From M3007 sp037445225 (GTDB lineage Bacteria > Bacteroidota > Bacteroidia > Chitinophagales > Saprospiraceae): DNA of 64,000 nt. The translations under genes and the position numbers were made by a program. The notes under the pieces were generated by a model. That model was given only the letters and a program-made list of their open reading frames with translations. It searched no databases and had not been told where the DNA came from. The stretch spans positions 10,150-74,149 of the forward strand of contig JBBIKW010000018.1 in NCBI GenBank assembly GCA_037445225.1. The letters run 5' to 3'. Positions 25,170-34,165 of this stretch are shown one piece after another. How positions within the stretch are numbered: position 1 is the stretch's first letter; every line of letters starts with the position of its first letter.

Positions 25170-26807
25170 CTAATTTTTAACATCTACGGTAATGCGCGAA
25201 GGGCGATTGGCTAAGTCCCAGGCAGTGTAAAAGGCCAACTGAGCGCGTTTGGCCACGGCTTCTAAGTTGATTTTGTCGGCCGTGTCGGTGGGTTTGTGGT
25301 AATCCGGGTGAGTGCCACTAAAGTAGAAGATGGCCGGGATGCCGCGCTCTGCGAAGTTGTAATGGTCGCTGCGCTCGTAGAAGCGGTTAGGGTCTTTCGG
25401 ATCGTTGTACTTGTAGTCCAATTGTAATTGGGTGTGTACGGCATTGGCAAACTCATTGATTTCGTGCAGCTCTGTACTAAGCCGGTCGGATCCGATGACG
25501 TAGACGTAGTCAAAGGTGTTGGGATGTCGGCTATCTGCGCGGCCGATCATGTCGATATTGATATTGGCCACCGTGTTTTTGAGGGGGAAGAGCGGAAATT
25601 CGACGTAGAACTTGGAGCCCAACAGGCCCTTTTCTTCGCCACTGACCAGCATACATATGACACTGCGCCGAGGGCCTACACCAGCCGCCTTAGCCTTGAC
25701 GAAGGCCTGTGCAATTTCAATGACGCCCGCTGTACCGGAGGCGTTGTCGTCGGCACCGTTATAGATGAGGTCGCCCGAGGTGCCGATGTGGTCGTAGTGA
25801 GCAGTAATGATGACGTACTCGTTTTTTAGGACGGGGTCAATGCCTTCGATGAAGCCCACTACGTTAGAGCCTTCTAAGGAGAGTTCCTCTTTGGCCATAC
25901 GCGCTTCGACCACTGCTTTGATTTTTATGGGCTGAAAGGCTGTGGGAGAGGTTCGCGCGCTGCCAAACACTTCAGCGGCTTTGCGGGCGTCGCCTCCGAA
26001 GAATGCATTGGCTGCCTCTCGGCTGATGAACACCGTGTTTATCAGTCCTTTGTGCAGGGGCTCTGCATTGGGCGAGGTCGGAGTCCAGCCCCACGTAGAG
26101 AGGAGGCGGCGGTTGATGCGCATCCAATCCGCCATGTTGGGCACGACAATGAATGCCAATCGAGCGCCTTTTTGCGCGGCGAGACGCACTTTGCGCGTCC
26201 AATCCAACGTCCAATTTGTCCGAGCTTCCGTACCGGTAAGGAGCGAGCGCCCTTGCGCGTCTACAGGTTCGCCGTCCAAGATGAGTACGGCTTTCCCGCT
26301 CACATTGGCTTTACCGTAGTAGTTCATCTTACCTTCCTCGATGCCATACCCTATGAAAAGCACTTCTTTCACCTTTAACGACGGTATAGAGGCGCTGTAT
26401 GCTGGAAAAGCAGCGAAGTCCTTCTGCGCAGTGAGTGCATTCCCCTCTACGCTAACGCTGAGGTCTGTCCACACTTCGCGCTTCAAAAGGATATTCTGAA
26501 AATACGTATTTCGGTCGGCTACGGGCGGCAGGCCCATTGCTTGGAACTGAGCGGCAATGAAGTCCGCAGCTTTGCGCTGTCCTTCAGTGCCGGTTTCGCG
26601 GCCCTGCATGGCATCGGAGGCGAGGGTATCGATGAGAAATTTCAGCTCTTCCGGCGTGATGGAAGCGCCAAAGGGCCGCGCGTCGGGCAGCTGGTAGTAC
26701 CGCGGCCGCAGCGAGAGTTTAGAGGTGATGGAGTCGTCGTAGGTTCGCTGAGCGTATACGTGGATACCTAAGAGGAGCCCACAGGCAATAGAGATCCAAA
26801 GTTTCAT
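25170..26807 (-). CDS. secreted M28-family zinc aminopeptidase
   Basis: The 545-residue protein has a signal peptide (ending HVYAQ), a PA-like insert (residues about 140-300) and an M28 catalytic domain. Predicted di-zinc ligands are H337 (AHYDH), D353 (ADDNASG), E391/E392 (SGEEKGLLGS), D419 (IDMIGR) and H504 (DYHKPTDT). M28 enzymes remove N-terminal residues from peptides in the periplasm or outside the cell. It lies 24 bases downstream of rpiB on the same strand, so the two probably share the rpiB promoter. Confidence 0.92.
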   Translation of the reverse strand: MKLWISIACGLLLGIHVYAQRTYDDSITSKLSLRPRYYQLPDARPFGASITPEELKFLIDTLASDAMQGRETGTEGQRKAADFIAAQFQAMGLPPVADRNTYFQNILLKREVWTDLSVSVEGNALTAQKDFAAFPAYSASIPSLKVKEVLFIGYGIEEGKMNYYGKANVSGKAVLILDGEPVDAQGRSLLTGTEARTNWTLDWTRKVRLAAQKGARLAFIVVPNMADWMRINRRLLSTWGWTPTSPNAEPLHKGLINTVFISREAANAFFGGDARKAAEVFGSARTSPTAFQPIKIKAVVEARMAKEELSLEGSNVVGFIEGIDPVLKNEYVIITAHYDHIGTSGDLIYNGADDNASGTAGVIEIAQAFVKAKAAGVGPRRSVICMLVSGEEKGLLGSKFYVEFPLFPLKNTVANINIDMIGRADSRHPNTFDYVYVIGSDRLSTELHEINEFANAVHTQLQLDYKYNDPKDPNRFYERSDHYNFAERGIPAIFYFSGTHPDYHKPTDTADKINLEAVAKRAQLAFYTAWDLANRPSRITVDVKN

Positions 26808-26831
26808 AGCAGTAGCAATTTCGTGTTGTGG

Positions 26832-27263
26832 TCAGGAACAGGCAATTTTCGCGATGCGCCGTTGGTGGCGCCCGCCTTCGAAAGGGGTGTTCAGGAAGAC
26901 GCGCACCATAGCCTGCGCTACGGTTTCGGAGACGAAGCGCGCCGGGATGGCAATCATATTGGCGTCGTTGTGTTGGCGCGCCAAGGCGGCAATTTCTTCG
27001 TTCCAGCACAAGGCGCAACGGATCCCCGCATGCTTATTAGCCGCCATAGCCACGCCGTTGCCGCTGCCGCACAACACGATGCCGAAGTCGGCCCGCCCGT
27101 CCTCTACTGCGCTCGCTGCCGCATGGGCAAAATCCGGATAGTCTACAGCATCGGCCGAGTGCGTGCCAAAATCCTGTACGGCGTGCCCCATGCGCTGCAG
27201 CATAGCCACCAGCCCACTCTTGTACGGATACCCAGCGTGGTCGCAACCGATAGCAATTCTCAT
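26832..27263 (-). CDS. rpiB: ribose-5-phosphate isomerase B
   Basis: RpiB interconverts ribulose-5-phosphate and ribose-5-phosphate in the pentose phosphate pathway. The 143-residue protein matches the LacAB/RpiB family in length and motifs: GCDHAG at the N-terminus (D8, H9), the catalytic cysteine C65 in VLCGSGNG, and H98 in ARQHNDANMIAIPARFV. It ends in the GGRHQRRI element. The ATG at 27263 is preceded by a TACCTTTG box. It is the first gene of a two-gene operon with the M28 peptidase. Confidence 0.96.
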   Translation of the reverse strand: MRIAIGCDHAGYPYKSGLVAMLQRMGHAVQDFGTHSADAVDYPDFAHAAASAVEDGRADFGIVLCGSGNGVAMAANKHAGIRCALCWNEEIAALARQHNDANMIAIPARFVSETVAQAMVRVFLNTPFEGGRHQRRIAKIACS

Positions 27264-27283
27264 GGCAAAGTGCTTTTAAAAGC

Positions 27284-27291
27284 CAAAGGTA
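27284..27291 (-). promoter_or_regulatory. -7 box TACCTTTG of rpiB
   Basis: Plus-strand CAAAGGTA lies 20 bases upstream of the rpiB ATG. No clear -33 element was seen. Confidence 0.55.
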
Positions 27292-27400
27292 CGATACAAG
27301 CCCTATGAGCGCTTTTTTGCGCCGCAGGACAAATCACCAAACAGCAAGGCTTTCGAGGCCAACGACGTATCTTTATCGCCCGTTTCATCTTTTTCTCTCT

Positions 27401-29191
27401 ATGCGTCTATTTGTATTGGCTATTGTCGTTCTGTGGGCAGGAAACCTCTGGTCGCAATTTCCCGAAGCCTCAAGGTCTAAGTTGGCTCCAACGGTTTGGA
27501 GGGCGGTGGCGGAAAATAGGCACAGCGATGTGCTTGTCGTCTTCTCCGAAAAGGCCGACCTGTCGGAGGCTGCGAGGGTCCGCGGGAAAGAGGCCAAAGC
27601 CCGCTATGTGTATCGAGCCTTAGTGCAAACTGCAGAGTCCAGCCAGCAGCGGGTACGGGAGATGCTGCGCGTTTTCGGTGCGCATTTTCAATCGCTCTAC
27701 ATCGTTAATGCCATCGCGGTGCGCGCTGCCGCGCCCGAGTGGGTTCGCGCGCTGGCTGTCCTGCCCGAAGTGGCCTATATCGCTGCCGACCCTCCTGCGG
27801 CTATGGAGCTCCCCCCTTCTTCGAGTGTCGCTCCTGTCCTCGAGCGCAGCGGTATTGAGTGGGGCGTAGCCATGATCCGAGCTCCTGAGGTATGGGCAAT
27901 GGGGTACGCCGGCCAAGGCATTACAGTAGGCGGCGCCGATACCGGCTACGAGTGGTACCACTCGGCTATTCGCCGACAGTATCGAGGGTATTTTGAGCCT
28001 ACGGACACCGTAGATCACAACTACCACTGGCACGATGCGATCCACGAAATCAGCCCTTTGAGCGGCGACAGCATACCTTTGCCCAGCAACAACCCCTGCG
28101 GCTTAGATGCACCTGCTCCGTGCGACGACCACAACCACGGCACCCATACGATGGGCACTATGGTGGGCGATGACGGACAGGGAAACCAGATTGGCGTTGC
28201 CCCCGCCGCCCGCTGGATAGGCTGCCGAAATATGGAGCGGGGCAATGGAAAACCCTCCACCTACTTGGAGTGCTTCGAGTGGTTTTTAGCGCCTACCGAC
28301 CTCAATGGCCAAAATCCGCGTCCCGACTTAGCGCCACACGTCATCAACAATTCCTGGTATTGTTCGGAGGCTGAGGGTTGTACGGACTTGGTCATCAACG
28401 ACCTACTGCGCCAGGCAGTGGCAGCCTTGCGCGCCGCCGGCGTGGTGGTCGTAGTCAGCAACGGCAATTCGGGTTCTAAAGGCTGCGCCAGCACGTTTGG
28501 CCCACCGGCCTATTTCGAGGAGAGCTTTAGCGTAGGCGCCACTGCCGACAACGACTCCATTGCGGGCTTCAGCAGCCGCGGCCCTGTCACCATCGACGGC
28601 AGCGGTCGCCTCAAGCCCAACGTGGTAGCACCGGGTGCTGCCGTCCGATCGTGTATTCGAAACAACGGATACGTTCATTTCTGGGGCACCAGCATGGCCG
28701 GTCCCCATGTAGCCGGCCTGGTCGCCTTGGTGCTGTCGGCTCGGCCCGACTTAGCCGGCGAGGTAGCGTTAATCGAGGATATTATCGAGCAGACAGCGGT
28801 ACCTAAATTTGGCTGGCAAGATTGTGCGGACAGCAGTGGTTTGGCCTATCCGAACAACACGTATGGCTATGGCCGCGTCGATGCGTTGGCGGCGGTGCAA
28901 AAAGCCCTAACTGTATCCGTAGGCGAGGCTTCTCCTGCCGCCCTCGCTGTTGCATTATTGCAAAATCCTGTGACCGATGTCGCCCTTTTCCGCGCTCGCG
29001 ACATCCGCGGAACGTTAGTTTTAGAAATGCTGGCTTCGGATGGGCGGCGGGTCAGTGCTGCACACTACGCGCTGGACGGCCAGGAGGCGCTGCTCTCCTT
29101 GCCGCTGCCTCTGCTGCCACCGGGTGTATACTTTTGGAGGGCGCAGGCCGGCAGCGCCGTTCAGACGGGTAAGTGTTTCCTTCGCCCGTAG
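27401..29191 (+). CDS. secreted S8 (subtilisin-like) protease with T9SS type A sorting domain
   Basis: From the ATG at 27401 the 596-residue protein has a signal peptide (MRLFVLAIVVLWAGNLWSQ), an inhibitor-like propeptide (residues about 25-140), and a subtilase domain with D180 (GADTGYEW), H246 (HNHGTHTMG) and S431 (GTSMAGPHVAG). It ends with a type A sorting domain starting LLQNPVTDVALF. A frame opening at 27305 reads through the leader and would hide the signal peptide. It is shorter than the first subtilase in the window and lacks PKD domains. A near-consensus TATCTTTA box lies 25 bases before the ATG. Confidence 0.92.
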   Translation: MRLFVLAIVVLWAGNLWSQFPEASRSKLAPTVWRAVAENRHSDVLVVFSEKADLSEAARVRGKEAKARYVYRALVQTAESSQQRVREMLRVFGAHFQSLYIVNAIAVRAAAPEWVRALAVLPEVAYIAADPPAAMELPPSSSVAPVLERSGIEWGVAMIRAPEVWAMGYAGQGITVGGADTGYEWYHSAIRRQYRGYFEPTDTVDHNYHWHDAIHEISPLSGDSIPLPSNNPCGLDAPAPCDDHNHGTHTMGTMVGDDGQGNQIGVAPAARWIGCRNMERGNGKPSTYLECFEWFLAPTDLNGQNPRPDLAPHVINNSWYCSEAEGCTDLVINDLLRQAVAALRAAGVVVVVSNGNSGSKGCASTFGPPAYFEESFSVGATADNDSIAGFSSRGPVTIDGSGRLKPNVVAPGAAVRSCIRNNGYVHFWGTSMAGPHVAGLVALVLSARPDLAGEVALIEDIIEQTAVPKFGWQDCADSSGLAYPNNTYGYGRVDALAAVQKALTVSVGEASPAALAVALLQNPVTDVALFRARDIRGTLVLEMLASDGRRVSAAHYALDGQEALLSLPLPLLPPGVYFWRAQAGSAVQTGKCFLRP

Positions 29192-29203
29192 GCAGGTATA
29201 CAT

Positions 29204-30208
29204 TTATGCGGTGATCACGCGCAGCGGCCCCCAGCGCAACAGCATTTCCAACACCAACAGGCAAAAGGCAAGGGTCAACACCCAGAAGAACAGCTCGCTG
29301 CGCTGCACTACCGCAACTTGTTTCGCTTCTGCACTCTCCAAGCGGTCGATTTCGCGCTGAATTTCGCCAAGCGCTTGGGTATCGGCAGCGCGGAAGAAAC
29401 GCCCGCCTGAGATGTCGGCCATTTGCCGAAGTAGAGCGGTGTCCAGAGCGTAGGGGCGCGGCCCAAAGTCGTATTCCCCGTCGAAGCGCTGCCGTTTGGG
29501 CGACAGGACGGTGCCGTCGTGCCCTAATCCCACAGGATAGATGCGAACGCCCAAAGTGCGCGCCATGTCTGCCGCCTCGAGAGGGCCGATAAGGCCACCA
29601 TTGTTTTCGGCATCGGTTAAGAGGACGATAGCTTTTCCTGCCGAAGAGGCGTTTGAGGTCAGATGATGCAGCGCAGTGGCTATTCCCATGCCGATGGCCG
29701 TGCCTTCTGGTAAACGCCCCACTTGGGCATTAGTCAAAAAGGCTTGCAACAGGCGATGGTCTAAGGTCAGAGGGCACAGGACGAAGGCACCTCCTGCAAA
29801 CAGCACTAATCCGATGCGGTCGTTAGGGCGTCCGGATATCCACCTCGAAGCCAACGCTTTGGCAGCGCCTAAGCGGTCGGGCGATAGGTCTTTCGAGAGC
29901 ATGCTGTGCGACACGTCCAACACCAAAAAGAGATCGCGCGCTTGCACCTCTTCTCTAAACTCGTAGTTCAACCACTGCGGCCGCGCCATAGCGCACACCA
30001 AAAGCGCCAACACGAACCAGCGCACGTACTGAATGCTGCCGCGAGCGTACACGACCCAAGTCTTTACGCCCTTCATGGCTTCCTGACGCGATACTTGGAG
30101 CGCTACGTGGCGCCGCTGCTCCAATCGATAGTACCCGTATATCAGGAACGGCAAAAGCAGTAACAACAATAGCCACCAGGGCTCGGCGAAGGAGATGGGT
30201 ATGCGCAT
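29204..30208 (-). CDS. BatA-like VWA-domain membrane protein
   Basis: This 334-residue protein starts at the ATG at 30208 (an upstream TTG at 30226 is less likely). A first membrane segment (WWLLLLLLLPFLIYGYY) and a second near residue 65 precede a von Willebrand A domain with MIDAS motif DVSHS (D98, S100, S102). A C-terminal membrane helix (FFWVLTLAFCLLVLEMLL) closes the protein. This is the Bat aerotolerance layout, in which BatA/BatB act with a MoxR ATPase. No batB, moxR or TPR partner is adjacent here, so the operon is incomplete or dispersed. A TTTG-N21-TACCTTTG promoter precedes it. Confidence 0.85.
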   Translation of the reverse strand: MRIPISFAEPWWLLLLLLLPFLIYGYYRLEQRRHVALQVSRQEAMKGVKTWVVYARGSIQYVRWFVLALLVCAMARPQWLNYEFREEVQARDLFLVLDVSHSMLSKDLSPDRLGAAKALASRWISGRPNDRIGLVLFAGGAFVLCPLTLDHRLLQAFLTNAQVGRLPEGTAIGMGIATALHHLTSNASSAGKAIVLLTDAENNGGLIGPLEAADMARTLGVRIYPVGLGHDGTVLSPKRQRFDGEYDFGPRPYALDTALLRQMADISGGRFFRAADTQALGEIQREIDRLESAEAKQVAVVQRSELFFWVLTLAFCLLVLEMLLRWGPLRVITA

Positions 30209-30223
30209 GGCTTGCTCAGCGCA

Positions 30224-30256
30224 CAAAGGTAAGGGAGCACCTCACGACGTACCAAA
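30224..30256 (-). promoter_or_regulatory. -33/-7 promoter of the batA-like gene
   Basis: On the minus strand TTTG (30253-30256), a 21-base spacer and TACCTTTG (30224-30231) match the Bacteroidota promoter. The box ends 15 bases before the ATG at 30208. Confidence 0.6.
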
Positions 30257-30261
30257 CCGCC

Positions 30262-30312
30262 GAAAAAAGTGCGGCGCCGCTCGGGGTAATATCCGCTCCC
30301 CAGCGGCGCCGC
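30262..30312 (-). terminator. rho-independent terminator of the htrA gene
   Basis: On the minus strand a long GC stem (GCGGCGCCGCTGGGG paired with CCCC-G-AGCGGCGCCGC, arms within 30271-30312) is followed by ACTTTTTT. It lies 21 bases after the htrA stop. Confidence 0.85.
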
Positions 30313-30333
30313 TTCTTTCAGCACCAAGGCCGA

Positions 30334-31818
30334 TCACATGCCAAAGGCGTAGTAGTATTTACCGGGCCGGTCTTCGTAAATACCTTCGAGCATGACCCCG
30401 CCCTTACGCCCTTTGAGCGCTTTTGTAAATTCTTCCACGCTGCTTACGGGTTTTCCATCTAAGTGGGTAATGATGAATCCCGGTTGCATGCTCGTATTGT
30501 TGCGAATCTTTCCGTCGGAGATCGCTTTGACGCGCAACCCGCCCGAAAGGTCGAGGCGTTGGGCCGTCTTAGCGTCCAATGGTTCAAGTTCGATGCCCAA
30601 GATCTCTAAGATGTCTTCGGGGGCAGCGTCCTTGCTGGCTATAGAGGTCTTGCCGCTGCGCGTCCGCAATCGCACATCGAAGGTCTTTTCTGCGCCTTTG
30701 CGGAGGACTTTCACCTTCACCACATCGCCCGGGCGATGGCGAGCGATGATTTCCTGCAGGGTAGAGGAGTTAGTTACGGGCGCTCCATCGATGCTGAGAA
30801 TGACGTCGCCCGGTTGAATGCCGGCGGCACCGGCGGCGCTGTTCTCGAGCAGGCTGTCTACGTAGGCACCCTGGGTGACCTGCAGGCCCTTTTCCCGGGC
30901 CAAGTTGCCATCGACGTTGCGCACCATGACGCCCAACACGCCGCGCTGTACGGCCCCGTATTGCAATAGGTCTTCCACCACCTTGCTGACGATGTTAGAG
31001 GGCACGGCAAAGCCATACCCCGCGTAGGTTCCGGTGTTAGAAGCGATGGCCGTGTTGATACCAATCAGGGCACCGTCGAGGTTGACCAATGCGCCGCCGC
31101 TATTTCCTGGGTTGATAGCCGCATCGGTTTGGATGAAGCTCTCTACGGCGAACTGTTCGCGCAAGATGTTGATGTTGCGCGCTTTAGCACTTACAATGCC
31201 TGCCGTTACAGTGCTCGTGAGGTTGAAGGGGTTGCCTACAGCGAGCACCCATTCGCCTACGCGCACTTCATCGGAATTGGCAAAGGGGATGGTTGGCAAC
31301 CCTTTTTCTCTAATCTGCAGGAGTGCCAAATCCGTCGTCGGGTCGGTGCCGATAACGGTAGCCTTATACGTGCGGTTGTCGTAAAGGCTAACCTCGATGT
31401 CTTCGGCTCCGTCGATCACGTGATTGTTGGTGACGATGTAGCCTTCTGAGTTGATGATGACCCCACTGCCGGTGCCGACAGAGGGCTGTAAGTCGGGAAA
31501 TTTGAAGTAGCGGTCGAACGGGCTACCAAAGAATTCTTCGAAAGGATCGCGCGTTTTAGCACTGCGCCGAGTAGAGGTCGACTTTACGTGCACGACCGCT
31601 TGCATTGCCGTTTCGGCAATGCGCGTGAAGTCCAAAAGCACGGGTTCTCCCTTCTCGTTCAGCGCATATACAGCGCTGCGCGCTGGCGTGCCGTCAACGT
31701 GTTCTATCTTTAAAGTCGGCCCTGAGGTGCGGAACCAGTGGTGATAGGCCACTAAGCTGAGGGCTGAAGTAAGTAATGCCAGCGCAGCCGAGTACAGCAG
31801 CATTTTTTTCGCATTCAT
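30334..31818 (-). CDS. htrA: Do/HtrA-family periplasmic serine protease with two PDZ domains
   Basis: The 494-residue protein has an N-terminal membrane or signal segment (residues 5-25), a trypsin-like domain with the triad H133 (TNNHVIDG), D163 (TTDLALL) and S240 (GNSGGAL), and two C-terminal PDZ domains (about 280-370 and 405-490). This is the DegP/DegQ layout for degradation or refolding of misfolded envelope proteins. The first PDZ has the GVLGVMV groove strand. It is a single transcription unit with a strong terminator; no exact TAnnTTTG box was found upstream. Confidence 0.95.
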   Translation of the reverse strand: MNAKKMLLYSAALALLTSALSLVAYHHWFRTSGPTLKIEHVDGTPARSAVYALNEKGEPVLLDFTRIAETAMQAVVHVKSTSTRRSAKTRDPFEEFFGSPFDRYFKFPDLQPSVGTGSGVIINSEGYIVTNNHVIDGAEDIEVSLYDNRTYKATVIGTDPTTDLALLQIREKGLPTIPFANSDEVRVGEWVLAVGNPFNLTSTVTAGIVSAKARNINILREQFAVESFIQTDAAINPGNSGGALVNLDGALIGINTAIASNTGTYAGYGFAVPSNIVSKVVEDLLQYGAVQRGVLGVMVRNVDGNLAREKGLQVTQGAYVDSLLENSAAGAAGIQPGDVILSIDGAPVTNSSTLQEIIARHRPGDVVKVKVLRKGAEKTFDVRLRTRSGKTSIASKDAAPEDILEILGIELEPLDAKTAQRLDLSGGLRVKAISDGKIRNNTSMQPGFIITHLDGKPVSSVEEFTKALKGRKGGVMLEGIYEDRPGKYYYAFGM

Positions 31819-31943
31819 AACAATGCCGTTTGTATGTGTTTGAGTAAACGAGATAGTAACGACAATTTACCTGAAATATCGTTCGATGCCGACAAAAGCT
31901 GTGCTTTTTTCGCTCAATGCTTTTAGAGTTCCGATGGAGTGCA

Positions 31944-31975
31944 AAGAGCGCTCTGTAATGCTACAGAGCGCTCTT
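31944..31975 (-). terminator. 14-bp perfect stem-loop downstream of hsp20
   Basis: AAGAGCGCTCTGTA (31944-31957), a four-base loop and the exact complement (31962-31975) lie 28 bases after the hsp20 stop. On the minus strand only TTTG follows, so the T-run is short. It most likely ends the hsp20 transcript. Confidence 0.6.
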
Positions 31976-32003
31976 GTGCTCTCGCGTGCAATTGCATCCG
32001 CGC

Positions 32004-32456
32004 TTATTGCACCGCGATTTGGCGGGCCGGCAAGGTCTTGGCCTCTTCGCGCTTCGGAATGTGGATGCTCAGCACGCCGTTTTCGTACTTCGCCCGGATC
32101 TGATCGTAGTCTACCGTGCTTTTCGGCAGATGAAAGCTGCGCTGGAACGCTTGGTAGTTGAACTCTCGGCGCGTGAAGCGCTCGCCTTCTTTCGTCTCAT
32201 TTTCCGACTTCCGCTCGGCAGAGATGGTCAGGATTTCATTCTCCAGCGATATTTTAAAGTCTTCCTTCGACATTCCTGGCGCAGCCATCTCTACAGTGAA
32301 GGCGTCGCCGTTTTCTTTGATGTTTACGGCCGGCAGCGTCGAATTCACCGCAGCAAAGTGGCTGTTCATCCAGTCGAATACATCGCGGCTGAAGAAATCG
32401 TCAAATAAGCGCGGAAGCGCAGGGAACAGAGAATTGCTTTTCACCAACAGGGACAT
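32004..32456 (-). CDS. Hsp20/alpha-crystallin small heat-shock protein
   Basis: The 150-residue ATP-independent chaperone has an alpha-crystallin domain (VNIKENGDAFTVEMAAPGMSKEDFKISL...ISAERKSE) with the conserved YENGVLSIHIPK end. The C-terminus is short, with an IxI-like RQIAVQ tail. Its usual role is to hold unfolding proteins during heat or other stress. The ATG at 32456 is fixed by a strong Shine-Dalgarno sequence four bases upstream. This is unusual, as nearly all other genes in the window lack one. A TATACT hexamer upstream in the leader resembles a sigma-70 -10 box rather than TAnnTTTG. Confidence 0.95.
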   Translation of the reverse strand: MSLLVKSNSLFPALPRLFDDFFSRDVFDWMNSHFAAVNSTLPAVNIKENGDAFTVEMAAPGMSKEDFKISLENEILTISAERKSENETKEGERFTRREFNYQAFQRSFHLPKSTVDYDQIRAKYENGVLSIHIPKREEAKTLPARQIAVQ

Positions 32457-32460
32457 ATTC

Positions 32461-32468
32461 ACCTCCTT
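32461..32468 (-). promoter_or_regulatory. strong Shine-Dalgarno sequence of hsp20
   Basis: The minus strand reads AAGGAGGT, then GAAT, then ATG at 32456. This is the only near-perfect anti-16S match noticed before a start codon in this window. Confidence 0.7.
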
Positions 32469-32611
32469 GTTTTTCTTTTTTAGTTCGCCTGCTCTTCAAC
32501 AAGGAGTATACCATCGCCGAAATACAAGCCACATTGACAAGAAAACAAAAAGGCGAATGCCGTTTTGGCATGTATTGAGCAAAATTAGTGTCAAAATGGC
32601 ATTTTGATGTG

Positions 32612-34153
32612 CTACAGCGGGATGTTTCCGTGTTTTCGGCGCGGTCGGGGTACCGCTTTGTGCTCCAACATGGCGAAGGCGCGGATGAGTTTTCGGCGCG
32701 TTTCGCGCGGCCAGATGACTTCATCGATGAAGCCGCGAGCGGCCGCTCGGTAGGGGTTGGCGAAGGTTTCCGCGTATTCGCGCTCTTTTTCAGCCAGCTT
32801 GGCTTGTGGGTCGGCTGCAGTGTCGATTTCCTTTTTGAAGATGATCTCTGTGGCGCCTTTAGCGCCCATGACGGCGATTTCGGCGGTAGGCCAAGCGAAG
32901 TTCATGTCGGCACCGATATGTTTAGAGTTCATCACGTCGTAGGCGCCGCCGTAAGCTTTTCGGGTGATCACGGTGACGCGCGGCACGGTTGCTTCTGAGA
33001 AGGCGTACAACAGCTTAGACCCATGGGTAATGATGCCGTTCCACTCTTGATCGGTTCCTGGGAGAAATCCAGGTACGTCTTCGAGCACGAGGAGCGGGAT
33101 GTTGAAGCAATCGCAAAAGCGGACGAAGCGAGCGGCCTTTTTCGAAGAGTTGACATCGAGTACCCCGGCCAAACTCATGGGTTGGTTGGCCACGATGCCA
33201 ATGCTGCGGCCAGCCAGTCGGGCAAAGCCCACGATAATGTTTTCGGCGTAGCTTTCGTGGATTTCGAAGAAGGAGTCTTCATCGACGATTTCAGCGATGA
33301 CCTCCTTCATATCGTAAGGGTAGTTGGGATTTTCGGGCACGATGCTGTCCAGGGCAGGGCGATACTCTTCTCCCAAGGTGTAGGGTAGCGGAGGCACCTT
33401 GTCCATGCAATTTTGGGGCAGATAGCTGAGCAAGCGTTTAATTTTCTCTATGCAGTCGATGTCGTTGGCCGCTACGAGGTGGGCTACGCCGGATCGGGTG
33501 GCGTGGGTTTGCGCTCCGCCGAGCTCTTCGCTGCTGACTTCCTCGTTTGTCACGGTTTTGACCACATTAGGACCAGTGACGAACATGTAGGAAGTGCCTT
33601 CTACCATAATGATGAAATCCGTCATGGCGGGGCTGTAGACGGCTCCGCCTGCACAGGGGCCCATGATGGCAGAAATCTGCGGGACAACGCCGCTGGCTTG
33701 CACGTTGCGATAAAAGATCTCGGCATATCCGCCCAGCGAGTTGACGCCCTCTTGGATGCGTGCTCCTCCGGAGTCGTTGAGGCCGATGAGCGGAACGCCG
33801 TTTTTCACGGCCAAGTCCATCACCTTGCATATTTTCTCCGCGTGGGTTTCGGAGAGCGAGCCGCCAAAGACGGTAAAGTCTTGGGCAAATACGTATACTA
33901 AGCGGCCGTTGATGGTGCCGTAGCCCGTCACTACGCCGTCGCCTAAGATGACTTGTTCGCTCATGCCGAAGTCGCTACAGCGATGGGTGACAAAGGCGCC
34001 GATTTCTTCAAAAGAACCCTCATCCAGCAGGAAATGGAGGCGTTCGCGAGCCGTCAGTTTGCCCTTTTGGTGTTGGGCTGCTATGCGCACTGGCCCGCCT
34101 CCTTGCTTAGCCGCCAGGAGTTTTTGCTGAAGCAATTCGTTCTTGTTGCTCAT
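32612..34153 (-). CDS. acyl-CoA (propionyl-CoA) carboxylase beta subunit
   Basis: The 513-residue protein is a carboxyltransferase with two crotonase-like halves. Motifs include GGSLSETHAEKICKVMDLA, GLNDSGGARIQEGV and IMGPCAGGAVYSPAMTDF in the first half, and the second-half elements EDVPGFLPGT, TVITRKAYGGAYDVM and RRKHGNIPL at the C-terminus. These match the PccB/MmdA family that transfers CO2 from carboxybiotin to propionyl-CoA or forms part of a decarboxylase. No biotin carboxylase or biotin carrier gene is nearby. The start is the ATG at 34153, 12 bases after the kinase stop, within an ffh-kinase-carboxylase operon. Confidence 0.94.
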   Translation of the reverse strand: MSNKNELLQQKLLAAKQGGGPVRIAAQHQKGKLTARERLHFLLDEGSFEEIGAFVTHRCSDFGMSEQVILGDGVVTGYGTINGRLVYVFAQDFTVFGGSLSETHAEKICKVMDLAVKNGVPLIGLNDSGGARIQEGVNSLGGYAEIFYRNVQASGVVPQISAIMGPCAGGAVYSPAMTDFIIMVEGTSYMFVTGPNVVKTVTNEEVSSEELGGAQTHATRSGVAHLVAANDIDCIEKIKRLLSYLPQNCMDKVPPLPYTLGEEYRPALDSIVPENPNYPYDMKEVIAEIVDEDSFFEIHESYAENIIVGFARLAGRSIGIVANQPMSLAGVLDVNSSKKAARFVRFCDCFNIPLLVLEDVPGFLPGTDQEWNGIITHGSKLLYAFSEATVPRVTVITRKAYGGAYDVMNSKHIGADMNFAWPTAEIAVMGAKGATEIIFKKEIDTAADPQAKLAEKEREYAETFANPYRAAARGFIDEVIWPRETRRKLIRAFAMLEHKAVPRPRRKHGNIPL

Positions 34154-34165
34154 AATTCTCAAGCC

